In this document: positions 13,701 through 25,247 of the stretch, one piece after another
Layout: each line of letters begins with the position of its first letter
Position numbering within the stretch: the first letter of the stretch is position 1
From: Mansonella perstans
Lineage: Eukaryota; Nematoda; Chromadorea; Rhabditida; Onchocercidae
Length of the DNA: 64,000 nt
Assembly (NCBI GenBank): GCA_037074765.1
Contig: JBAMDO010000052.1
Span: 186,001 to 250,000, forward strand
Direction of reading: 5' to 3'
The notes under the pieces: model-generated
Told to the model about the DNA's origin: nothing
Database searches by the model: none
The model's input: the letters and a program-made list of their open reading frames with translations, nothing else
Made by a program: the position numbers and the translations under genes

Positions 13701-14112
13701 ATTCACGTGACAAATTAGAAAATATTTTAGTTTTTTTAGAACTTTCATTGTTTAATTATTATACATCTTACACGTAACATGATCGGAAATAATTAACCCA
13801 GGCTAAAGAAAAGAGCTGCAATATTTTTTTTGACAAGTGATTTAAGTATAACCTTGCAAAGGATTCTAAATAGTACAATATGGGTTCAAAGTACTGCTTA
13901 CGGTAAGTTTACGGCGTAGTTGCCCAGTCGCCTAGTCTAGTTGCCTGGCCTAGTTGCCCAGTTGCCTGGTCTAGTTGCCTTGCCTAATTGCCTGGTCTAG
14001 CTGAATGTAACTGTATACATTCTCTATCCGTTTCAGTATACATTAGATCATAGATAAAACTATTATAGCAACATACACCACCAAGACCGGTTAAACGAAG
14101 CAACCGTTCCAT
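10789..14112 (-). CDS. rpn-11: 26S proteasome lid deubiquitinase Rpn11/PSMD14 (JAMM metalloprotease)
   Basis: Seven exons on the minus strand, in coding order: 14112-14077, 13541-13422, 12861-12778, 12449-12228, 12138-11969, 11695-11521 and 11001-10789. Together they encode 339 aa. The protein starts [12 protein letters not shown], close to MDRLLRLGGG in human PSMD14. The JAMM zinc site is complete: Glu60 in LLLGEF, His113 and His115 in [12 protein letters not shown], and Asp126. These positions match the human numbering. [10 protein letters not shown] and the YYSITI strand follow. The enzyme removes ubiquitin chains from substrates being fed into the proteasome. The protein is about 29 residues longer than human, mainly from an insertion near [14 protein letters not shown] and a Lys/Glu-rich linker in the last exon before FDPKRHL. 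The intron before GVSVEAVDP ends TTTTCGG rather than AG (see findings). All phases agree if that site is used. Confidence 0.95.
13036..13135. repeat. Duplicated segment with 69-bp offset in Rpn11 intron 2
   Basis: The phrase ctgaacttctcataattag occurs at 13037 and 13106, with a partial third echo (ccctgaacttct) at about 13077. It is non-coding and lies between the exons at 12861 and 13422. Confidence 0.75.
13917..14000. repeat. Short imperfect tandem repeat (tagttgcctgg-like) in Rpn11 intron 1
   Basis: About seven degenerate copies of a roughly 10-bp unit reading tagttgccYggtc fill this stretch. It lies in the first intron of the Rpn11 gene and is more GC-rich than its surroundings. Confidence 0.8.
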
Positions 14113-14330
14113 AGTACTTAGAAAAATTCGTTTGACATGCAATTATTATTTCGAAATAATTTGTAGTTTCTACTTTTTTTTAATTTCAAGTTTTTTAAAT
14201 TCCAACTCAAAGTTTGAAATCCAAAAACGCAATTACTTTCATTCTAGCCAAATTGGCCAAGTAAAGCAGTTTCGCAATTTCATTTCGTCTACATCGATGC
14301 GAATAGTGCACGCTGACAGCATGGTTTGTA

Positions 14331-14650
14331 GAACAGATTCAGGAAAATATTAGACTTTGCAGTGGAACAGATTCAGGAGAATACTAGACATTGCCAAGTG
14401 TTGCGGTATCGGATTGCAGTCGCGACAAACGACATTACAGTGGAACAGATTCAGGAGAATATTGGACGCTGCAAAGTGTTCCCGTATCGGATTGCAGTCG
14501 CGACAAACGACATTACAGTGGAACAGATTCAGGAGAATATTGGACGCTGCAAAGTGTTCCCGTATCGGATTGCAGTCGCGACAAACGACATTACAGTGGA
14601 ACAGATTCAGGAGAATATTAGACACTGCAAAGTGTTGCGGTATCGGACTG
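14331..14650. repeat. 78-bp tandem repeat, about four copies, between divergent genes
   Basis: The phrase agtggaacagattcagga begins at 14361, 14439, 14517 and 14595, a strict 78-bp period. The two inner copies are almost identical, the outer ones are diverged, and a truncated copy starts near 14331. Because 78 is a multiple of three, all plus frames and at least one minus frame stay open for 230-400 bases. The ORFs seen here are therefore a by-product of the period, and I found no family resemblance in them. The array is markedly more GC-rich than its flanks. It sits between the Rpn11 start (14112) and the MAGUK start (15021), so it may overlap a shared promoter region. Confidence 0.92.
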
Positions 14651-15020
14651 CTTTGATTGTGTATGATTATATCCTCTACTTCTCCATACATTATCGTTAT
14701 GTACAGTCGTCCGTCTTAATGGGAGTTCATGTTTTTCACAATCTTTCAACGATACCTTCAGTTTGAGTCTCTCTGTCTTCGATTGTAATCATCGGACATT
14801 GTTACGACACTACGCCTAATGTGTACTGTACGTAGTTAAATATTGCATATGAAGTAGAATGTTATTGTATTTGGTACATTTTAAGTAGCAGTTAGCGTAA
14901 TTTATAGTTGTAACGCGTAATTAACGTTTTTTCCAGTAATTTCGTGATGATTTTTCTTAAAATTTCAGTTTTATCTAAAGATTTATTGAATAATTGTCGA
15001 TGTTTGACTAGTGATATTAC

Positions 15021-18000
15021 ATGAGACGGTGGATGGATACAACACTCATCACGTTTGAAACTTTCGCGAAAGCATATGAGTGCATCCTGGAATGTGTTGA
15101 GGATGAACTTGGTAGACGTAAGAGACGCTTAACAACTGACGATCTAAAAAATGTTGTTGTAATCCATAAAATGCTGATCGGTCGTGGTTTACATCTATCT
15201 CGAACAGGGTATTTTAATTAGATTTTATCATATTACGTTACTTAGCTGAAATTCTTGCTTTTAGGAAAGTTTGTTACTTTTGTTTGAAAAAAATGAGAAA
15301 CCAAATAACATACTGTAGAATTTTCCAATTTAAAAAAGTTACCTTTTGACTGATTTTTTTTTTTTTTTAACAATATATGTACAATAGAAAATGATTTTTC
15401 AGGGATAGCATATTAACCGAAATAGTTGATTCACTGTTATACGAATGGGAAGAATCAGCGCCACCATCGGTAGCAGTACAACAGCTAGTTTCACTTCTTT
15501 CAAAGCCTATTATTAAAGTAAATTGTACTATTTAGATTTTATGGGAATTATTGAAATTCCATTATTGAAAAAAAATTTGCTTTTTGGAATGTGAATACGC
15601 TTGACCTCGAATTTTGTCACCTTAGAAATGCGTGTCTTGAATTGTATATTTTTATTCCTGACCAACAATCTAGGTCAAATTTTACGAAATGATCAGAATT
15701 TCTTCAGTGTTCAAAATTTTAGAGCTTATTTTCCGTATATGATATTACTTCAAACCGCACCTATCTGCCACAATTACCAGAAATACCGTATGAAGTTGAT
15801 GATGATGATGGTATTGCTGTTAAACTCGTTCGATTAATAAAAGGTAACGAAGCACTTGGTGCTACCATAAAATGTGATTCTGATGGAAGAGTGTATATTG
15901 CTCGTGTTATAGCTGGCGGAGTAGCTGATCGTAGCGGCAATATTCAGGTTTGCATAATTTTTTTAATCTGAGAATAAATATGGTCATGTTTAGCTTATAA
16001 ATCGTTATTAGCTCAGCAATTTCATTTTTTTCTAATGGCATATTTTTTTGCCACATTTTTTAACCTTTAAAAATTTTTAAAAAAGAAAAATTTATTTCAA
16101 TATATTGAAATAAATTCTATCACTATTCATATCGTGTAATTATTTACTGGCGTATAGTCCATGTGTCGTTGTTGGTATAGTAAAACTGTAACTTTTTCAG
16201 TTTTGAGATATCAGTCTCGTAGATTTTCAAATGGTTTCTTATTTACATCTGCAATTTGAAGGATGATTTACCAACAGAAAGCAAAAAATTGTAATTGCTG
16301 AAATCGCGGAAGTTACCGGAAAAATTTTTGATATTTTCACCATTTTTGAACTTTGCAGGTTGGAGATCGGGTTTTGGAAGTGAACAATGTCTGTGTTACG
16401 GGCATGAGTCCAAGTGAAATCGTCAAATTGTTGGGTAATGAAAATAATGGAAATGGTACCGTCATTTTTAAATTAGAACCAGCTGAAATACCTGCAGATA
16501 TTACGTGGAATGAATCACGACATGTTCGTGCTTTGGTAATGATCATGTTTAAATTCATTCATTTTCTTTATTTTGCGATTAAAACAAAATCTTTTTAGTA
16601 TTAACGGAGGAAGGACGTGACAAATTTTATTTATTTTAACATAAGATTTAGATGGTGATTGTAAATGATGACTTGAATATAGATTTTAATTATTTTAATT
16701 GCAGATTGATTATTCTGGTAGTCGAGATTCTTTGCATCCATGTCCGGAAGCAGCTCTTTGCTTCACCCGAGGAGAAATCTTGGAACTAGTGGTAACAGGA
16801 GATGAACACTGGTGGCAAGCACGTTCACTCGGACATGGCTCATTTGCTACGCTACCATTGGCATCTGATGGTTAGATCTATCATACACTGCAATCGTTTA
16901 TAGAATCCTCAGAAATTTATGCGGTATTTTCTGTGAAGCGAAATAAGAAATAAGTGATACAGTTTTTCAGCAAATCAGTTGAAAAAACGGGTGGGTGTCA
17001 TTCCATCGGAAGAGTTGCAACAAAAGCACCGAACTCTAAAAGAAGATGAAAAGTTTAAAAGTGGAAATCGAAAATCTGTAAAAACTGGCAATGAGGTTTT
17101 TTTCTTTTCACTAAAATTTATGAAAAAAAACGTTAAAATGTAATTTTTTGAGCGTCTTCTAATCTTTTCTTATTTTTTTTTTTTGTACAACTCTAATTTT
17201 CTTTTTTCTTTACATTGCCGTAATATTATGGGCAACCGCCAAATATGAGACTTTAATCGACGTATTTATTGCTTTTCGAAGCTTTATTTTTTGCTCTTTA
17301 CATATTTTTCTTTTGTACTTTATTTGCAAATGAAATTGTTGTTTAATTGTTTAAGTTTCAGATTGATAGCTTATTATACGAATCAGTATCACTGCTTTAC
17401 CCGAAACAGTCTCTTATTAGGCCTATCGTTTTAATTGGGCCTTTAGGTGTTGGGCGCAATGAATTGAAAAAGCGACTAATTGCCAGCAACAGCGATCGTT
17501 ATGCAACAAGTGTACCCCATACCAGTCGTCCTCAACGGTATATTTTTTTTAATTACAAAAATTTTCGTCATGAACAGTTTTCTTGGCAGTTCATTGAAAA
17601 CATCTAAGAGACACCGAAAAATCCCGTGGAAATTGTTAACTAAACTAAATATTGTTTCAAACGCTAAGAATGGATTTATCAAATCACTGTTAATTTTAAT
17701 TCCCTTTTGATTTAGATCGTCTTTGTTTCATGTTTCCGATTATGGAAGACTAAGAATCCTAGGAAATGATTAGTCAGTATTTTTATTTCGAGCTGAATAA
17801 TAACTATAAGGAGAACAGAAATTGGTAACAGAAACTACTGATTAAGAAATTCATGAATCGAAACGACCAACAATCAACAATAGGTTGTAGTTCACATGAA
17901 AAAGATGGTATTGATTATCATTTCGTAACACGCGACAATATGGAACATTGGATAAGACAAGGACGATTCTTGGAATATGGTGAATACAAAGGAAATTTAT

Positions 18001-18734
18001 ATGGTACACTTGTTGATTCAGTTCATGCTGTTATTAAACAAGGTATGACGTTAATGACCGACTCTTCATGTTTTCATTAGGAGTGGGAATGACACTTTGA
18101 TCATTGTGTTGCAGCATTAATTTAGTCATTTTGCAGGTCGCATACCTGTGCTGAATACTCATCCTTTGGCATTACGAGTTTTACGCTCCAGAGTGTTTAA
18201 ATCATTTGTTATTTTCGTTAAACCGCCGCCATTTGATATTTTAAAGGTATATTAATAGCAAGAATCATCACTTTTGGTCAGTTTTTACCTTCTCACCATG
18301 CTTTAGAACATGATTGCTGTAAGCAATTGGCTAGTTTTATTTGACTATGGTGCCAAGTTTTCGTAAATTTCAGTACGAGATTTGTTTTCGTTAATTTATA
18401 AATATAATCTTTAGATTACCTGTATATTTAAGTCATTGCAATCATATCTTCCTAGGAAACTCGACGTCAGCATCGTGCACGAAATTTGCAAGCTACTTAT
18501 TCCAGTCACCACAGTGGTAGTAGTACATCAACGTCGCTAGCAGTTCGCGGATTTACAGATTCGGAACTTGAACAAATGATCTCAGCTGGTGAACAGCTTT
18601 TTCAGATCTACGGACATATGTTCGATCATGTGCTAATAAATGCTAATTTCGAAGCTTCATTTGAGCAATTACGGAACATAGTGTACAAATTAGAGCATGA
18701 GCCAACATGGGTACCATCCGATTGGATCGATTAA
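15021..18734 (+). CDS. p55/MPP-type MAGUK scaffold (L27-PDZ-SH3-guanylate kinase-like)
   Basis: Ten exons: 15021-15208, 15403-15517, 15723-15947, 16359-16535, 16705-16870, 16971-17095, 17362-17537, 17891-18042, 18137-18246 and 18456-18734. They encode 570 aa, normal for the MPP family. Residues 1 to about 115 look like L27 sequence (LLSKPIIKSLFSVYD). The PDZ domain spans about 124-213, with LGATIK and GGVADRSG. The SH3 domain is about 232-300 (RALIDYSG, HWWQAR). The guanylate-kinase-like domain is about 352-565 (PIVLIGPLGVGRNELKKRL, VPHTSRPQRSHEKDG, YGEYKGNLYGT) and ends EPTWVPSDWID. The P-loop lacks the Lys-Ser/Thr of active kinases, so this is a binding domain, as in other MAGUKs. Such proteins organise junctions and receptor clusters under the membrane. 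SHEKDGIDYHF and GEYKGNLYGT look closest to MPP3/MPP7; MPP5/PALS1 is the main alternative. A further upstream 5' exon cannot be excluded. Confidence 0.93.
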
Positions 18735-20239
18735 TAAAATGGAAAATAAAATGATATAAGAAAATAATAACGAAATGTTACTATATCTTTCCAATTTGTA
18801 GCGCTGTTGCAGTGTCCTTTATTTTTTTTGTTTTTTGTGAAATTCGATATTTAAATTTATGATTTTTTTCAAAGATTTTAGATGTTGAGAATTTTATAGT
18901 TTGCAATTTAAGCACATACTGATGGATAATGATGGTATATCATGTAGATTCTTCATTGCATACTATGTCTTTCAGGAGTATTGGCTAATAATGCAGGTGA
19001 TGTATTCTAGCAGCAGATTTATCACATTTCTCATATCAATACGTTGCGATATATTTTTAATTGTGAATAAATTAGGCATCCATTATAATATATTGTAAGT
19101 CAAAGTAGCACACAAGTTTTAGGACCTTATAATTAATTCTTCAAGATTTTCCGGTACAAAAAAAACCAGTTCATAACCGTTTTTTTATTGCTTTTTCTCT
19201 TTGCTGCCATTTTTCCTTGTGGCACTCCACCTGTTCTCATGTGTGTTTTGTTGTTTCGACATTCATTTCACATTCATTCCATTTTATCTTTTGCCGTGGG
19301 CCCAAATTAATTTTACTATTTTTTTTTTAGAAATAATATTCCATCTATAAATTAATGTTGTTTGTATTGTTGCAGTGGATTAAAATTTTAAATGATAATG
19401 TCGATATATTTCTGAGAAAAGTAATGTTTGCATTAAAAATGCACCGTTGTTTAATGCCTATTTTAGAGCTCATTTCAAATTAAGAAAGGAAATATTTCAA
19501 TATATCCAATTCTTTCCTCATTCTTTTCCATATAAATCAGATAGAGCAAAGTTATCATGAGCATAGTATGGAATGAAAAAATGAGTAATACAATTTATGT
19601 CATCAAAAAATTGAGATTTCTAATTTAATATAGATTGTTCAGCAACCAAAGCAGTGATCTTCATCGGGAAAGTTCATATATTTACAGAGCATTTTAATTA
19701 GTTGCAGTACTAATTGCCTGATATTGTCATTCAATTATATAAGTTGTGTTTAACAATGTCATGGTTCTCCTTTACTTCCCAGTTATCAGCAACTATTTGT
19801 TAATATTTGCATTTGTAATTTCTTTTTTGATCGTGAGCATTATATTTCCTTCATTGCTGGTTCAATCAATCATCAATGATCTGTTCTAAAGAAAAAGGTA
19901 TTATTTCTTACTTTAATTATTAAAATAATGTATACGTATTACCACTTCCTAATTATTCCAAACAATCCTGAATATTTACAATTTTGATATGTTGTTTGTT
20001 TTCTCAATATAAAATCATTCAAATCAATTCTATCATATAGAAATGCTGTATGGTAAAAAGATTTTGTTGATATATTATATAAACAGAAGAATAAATATTG
20101 ATATATACATTACTATCACTTTCAAATAAATCCCGCTATCAAAGCACATCAGGTAGTATAGAAGATCATTGAATCTATTCTGTATCCATTCAGAACATTC
20201 TCCCTAACTGATAACATTGTGCTAGAATTATTATCGTTC
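18735..20239. other. Convergent intergenic interval between MAGUK and GPCR genes
   Basis: No coding exon is seen. AATAAA hexamers lie at 18733-18738 and 18745-18750, directly after the MAGUK stop; they are unusually close to be the poly(A) signal actually used. The rest is AT-rich sequence without clear repeats. Confidence 0.55.
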
Positions 20240-23200
20240 TTATCGTTGCCATTGTTGTGGCATTTTGAGAAATAGTAAGCGAGCAAGGATACGCTTGAAA
20301 GCTGCTCGAAAATCATTCGAAAATACGGTATAGATAATCGGATTAAGTGCTGAATTCAAATAACCTGTAATTTAAATAGAAGCTGATTTTATTAATTAGA
20401 CATTGTAATTAGTTAATATAAATTACCGATTAATTAAATCAAAAAATATCCCTCATTTTGCTGGTACCAACCTAACCAATTGGTAACGAATTCGAGCAAT
20501 ATTGGTATTTTGCAACGACATATCGGTCGATACAGAGATATGAGAAAGAATGGTGTCCAACATGCCACAAATGTTCCAGTAATAATAACAAGCGTACGCC
20601 ATGCCCTACGTTCACGTCTCATTTCCGCATTTTCTTTTGTTTTTCTTATAGAAATCCTTGATATTTTCTTTTCATTTTTACCATTCACTACAAAATTATC
20701 ACAAGGTACTTTTTGAGAAAATAAAATAAATTATTTTTACTTATTGTACAATTTTAACTTCACAAAGACGAAATGAACTGAGTAATGAAACGAAAATTAA
20801 CTAATAATAGATATCTCTCTTGTCATTTTTTGTCTATTTTCCTCTTCCTAATACTTTACTATAACTCCCCGTTAACTCAACTTTTATAATTAATTTCTTC
20901 CCTCACGAAACTTAATTGTACGCTTAATACATTTATGTTGTTTCTTTGTCTTTATCAACTTTGACGAAAATTTCATTATTTTAATGCACGCTTTAAAAAA
21001 AGAAAAAAAAAAGGAAAATAAAAAATGAACTCGTTTGTGAATTGGATTGATCCAGAGGAGTTTCAGTTATTTCACATGAGAATTCTCTTTTATACCTCTC
21101 ATTAGAACCATTAATTGGAACTTTTTGAACTTCATTGGTCATTTCTGGACAAGTTTCCATTTCTGACTATAATATTTAATTGCATGTATTCGTTTAATAA
21201 TTATCAAAATGATAAGACTAATCTTTATTTTCAATTTTTTTTTCTTTTTGTTCTTTCAGTTTGTTAAATTTATAGTATTTTGTTAGTTTCTCAAAATTAT
21301 ATATTCATCTTTCCTAACCTAATTATCAACCACATCATTACCTATATTGTTGATTGATATCATTAATGCTGCTATCAGAATGTGTAACATTATCGAAGTA
21401 AGAAATTAACTTAAAAAGTTGAAAAATCTTTAAAACTTTAAACAATATTATATTCTGTTCACCTTGAGAAGATTTTCACTACGCTTTTTGAACTTTGTCT
21501 CTTGATGTGAATGATTGATGAGTCTACGACGTTCACGTTCACGTTTGAAACGACTTTTTGCAGCACGCATAATTTTATAATAGATAAATATAATAGCACA
21601 TAATGGAATGTAAAAAGCAGTTGCCGTGCTAAATATCTGTAATAAAATTATGTTTTAATTAATTAACATTTACAAAATAATCATGGACTTGAAAAATGTA
21701 TTTATTGATTGTGATATTTCAAGCAAATATTATTGTTCTTTACTAAAATTCCTCAATTTTATTACATTTATTAACAGCTGATGGACTTTAAATGAACTAA
21801 GATATAAGCATTTTGTTTAGGTAGTAAATCATAAATATATTTACTTAACTTCTTTAGTACTCTGTTAACCTTTGCATATAACTTTTACCTTATTTACAAA
21901 TACTGCCTTCCCCATTTAACCGTAGATGAAAATTTTACAAATGCTAATCTTCTTTAAATAACTGGAAATTTTTTTACGAATTTTTAAGTGCAGAAAAAAG
22001 GGAGAGATTATGAAATTTTAAAAACTCTTTTGTATTTTGTAAATTGTAAAAAATAATGTTACATTGATTGGTCAGTGATCAAAAAGAATTATATCTTCTT
22101 GTTTATTGTATAATTGCAAAATATTCCCTGTTATTTACCATAAATCTTTACACCTGTTTATTTTTACAATCAATAACTTGTGCTTCTGCAATTATTGTTC
22201 AAATGAGCTATGAAGTTATACCAATTTTTCGCATAAATGTACGCTCCAATAGAATACAAGCCAATCTTTATATAAATCTAAGCTCAAATCTACCAATAAA
22301 CACATCGTTTTTCAAATTCACATGTCATTTGTCAATCAATGTCAAATGAAAGAAATGACTTTTGAATTTTTCCAATTGCCAGTTGTTTTGGTTTTTTTTT
22401 TTTTTTTTTTTTTTTTTTAGCTATTAATGTGCTTCAAAAAAACTGACAAACCTCTAATCCTTTTATTTTTACTAAAGTCTATTTCATATCCTTTAATTTC
22501 AAGTCATCTTTTCTTTAACTTCTAATCATAAAAAAAGAGGAAAACATGGATTAAAAATAGTTGTTTTGAAAATAGTTTGTTTTGAATAAAGAAATGTCCT
22601 TTGAATCCAACTCGATCTTCTTGTCTATCCTTTCATCTCTTTTATGCATCAATTTTACTTAAACTTTCCAATTGCAAATTTTTTAGAATTAAAAATTTTT
22701 TCTTTTAATCAGTTAAGGTTTAAAAGGAGAGAAACCTTAATGATTAATAAAAGTTTTAAAGTTTTTTACTTTGAACATTTCATTGCCTTCCTCATTTAAA
22801 CTTCTCATTACCTTTCTCAAAGTAAGAAAGAAGAAAAGCATCCACTACTGGTGATAATAAATAAATTAATGTTGATAACTAATAACTAAGAATTAATCAG
22901 ACCATGTAAATAATTATTATAATTATTTCATGTTATTAATTAAACAGTTATTAAATAAAAGGTTACTAAGCAATTATCAGTTATTAAGCAAAAGTTCACA
23001 CGGTATACACGAAAGTTCACATGAAAGTGGTACCTCATGCTTGCATCTCACTTGAATTAATTAATCATTTTTGCATGCATGAAAACAGCAAGCTCTAAAG
23101 ATAATGGGTCATTATTTAAAAAGCAGAAAAGAGTTAATTAAAGTAAAATGAGCCTTATTGACTTACTTGATAACTTATTTGCTGACTAATAAGGCACACA

Positions 23201-25247
23201 TGTTGCTCCAATACTCGCCGATAAAAATCATTATCTTTCCAGCCAAATATTGGAGCCAATGAAATGAGTAATGATATGAGCCAAATAATGCCTAACATGC
23301 TAAATATACGATATGGTGTACGATTCTGCACATATGATACATCGGTAATACCCCAATAACGATCCAATGCTAAAAGAAAATAATTCATATTGAAATTTAA
23401 ATCAAATTTAAAGCATCAAAAATTAACATTGAAATTTCAGTTAAATAATTGAAAAAAATATTTTGCAAATAAATTTTTTTTTTACCTATTGCAACTAAAT
23501 GTAGAATTGAGCTTGTACAGACTAATACATCAAAACTAATCCATAAATCACATAACACTATGCCAAATGTCCATGCAAATGTCACTGTTGACCAAGCACC
23601 TAATGGTGCCACTATTACGCCCACCTGAAAAAACATTCCAAAATTTGCTAAAGATTTTCATTTTGAAAGAAATATTTGAAAACAATCATTTATCTAATTC
23701 CAATACTGTAAATAGTAATAACAATGTTGAAAATTAATTAATATCATCGATTAGTGTTTTTTCTTCCATGAAGAGATGTTTATTTTCAATGAGCAGAAAA
23801 AAATTTTTATCAAATAACAATTTTAATTTCAATTTTTTTTTTAAAATTCATTGCAAGAAAAATAAAAACTAACTAATAAATCAGCAACAGCAAGCGAAAA
23901 AATCAGATAATATTGGGGACGAGTTTTGAGATCACGTTCAATAAGAATAGCAACAATAACAAATAAATTACCGATGATACAGGCCATAATGAGTACAGAT
24001 AAAACAGCACCAATTATTGCCATCTGTTATATGTATGATAATTTCTTTCATTTTAATTACATTTCTTAAGTTTCATTCAATTAGAAATTTGTCCATTTCC
24101 AATTCATTTTATAATTCAAATTTATCTCATTTAATCTCCTTTTTAAATTTTTAATCAGTTGTCTCGTGTTTCTTCCTCTTCCATCATCATTTTTTTTCGA
24201 TCACAGTTATCGATTGTTGTTTCTCGCATTACTTTCATCTTTTTTTAGCATTGATTTCTTTTAAATTTTGCTTAATTTTTTGATTTTCAATTAATCATTT
24301 CTTCTCTCTCAATACTATTTTTTCCTATTGATTCTTATAGTTCAAAATTCAAAAAATTGTTTTAATTAATCAAAATAAAATCAAAAAATTATTTCATTGC
24401 AAAAATTCCACCAATTATTTCACTAATAAAAAGATGTTAAATATCAATTCTGCACCAGCATCTTTTTTTGCGCTATTTATTCTCAATAACGTTGAAAAAA
24501 AAACAAATAAAAAATGAACAAATATAAAAATAATTTTTCCCAAATTGATTTCCAAAAAAAAAAAAAAAAATTAAAAAATTGAAATAAAAAAAAAGAAAGA
24601 AGCAAAAATAAATAAGTAATAATTGCAAGTTTGCAGCATTCAATAATTAAAATAATTGTAAAACAATATAGCAAATAAATGAACTATGAACTGAAATGTA
24701 ATTGAAAAGAAATTAAATCTTAATTTCAAGTCTTTAAGATTGAATATTTCTGTTTTTCTTTTTTTTTTTTTTTTTTTTATAGCAATAATAGAAAAATTAA
24801 ATGAAATTATGGATACAAAATATAAAAGAATATTAGCAATAGAAATTATCGCTTTGAGTAATTTTAATTATTTTTTCTTAGTTTTCAATAATTTCACGTT
24901 GATTAATGAAAGGTTTTAAATAACGAATTTGAACGTAAACACGTAAAAACGTGTAATTTGTATGTGGTTAGCAATGTTATTAAATGGAAAATAAATCCTT
25001 GAATTACTCATATGTGTGAAAAAAATATCTGTTGAATCAACAGGTTTTTAATAATGTAAAAAGACAAGACAAATAATTGAGAAATGACATTGTTTTAATT
25101 GAGAAATGACACCACAATTACCTTAATTGCATCGGTTGTATCTATTACTTCCGTCAAATTTTGTATTGCCGTTATTGAAAATGAAATAGTTTCCGGTAGT
25201 ACCGAATTATTTGTTGATGGAATAATTCGAGTTAAATTTAATTCCAT
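20240..25247 (-). CDS. Biogenic-amine G protein-coupled receptor, probably 5-HT1/SER-4-like
   Basis: Eight exons in coding order: 25247-25122, 24023-23874, 23624-23486, 23369-23167, 21636-21463, 21166-21031, 20687-20472 and 20364-20240. They encode 422 aa. The extracellular N-terminus has NLT and NNS glycosylation sites. TM1 is about residues 43-70. TM3 carries Cys117 and the amine-binding Asp124 ([10 protein letters not shown]), followed by DRY at 141-143. TM6 has FVACWTPFF and TM7 has NPIIY. The tail after NPIIY is short and ends MPQQWQR. The third intracellular loop is basic ([10 protein letters not shown]). APIFGWKD and [14 protein letters not shown] resemble invertebrate 5-HT1-type receptors, so Gi/o-coupled serotonin signalling is the best guess; another amine ligand is possible. 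The start is Met at 25247: the frame is open for 18 codons upstream but holds no other ATG before a stop. The loop exon 21166-21031 was placed by phase and composition and is the least certain. Confidence 0.87.

Noticed and set aside
14350..14766. Overlapping repeat-containing ORFs of 76-134 codons on both strands
   Set aside because: They are open only because the 78-bp unit is a multiple of three and happens to lack stops; no splice context or family similarity supports a protein.
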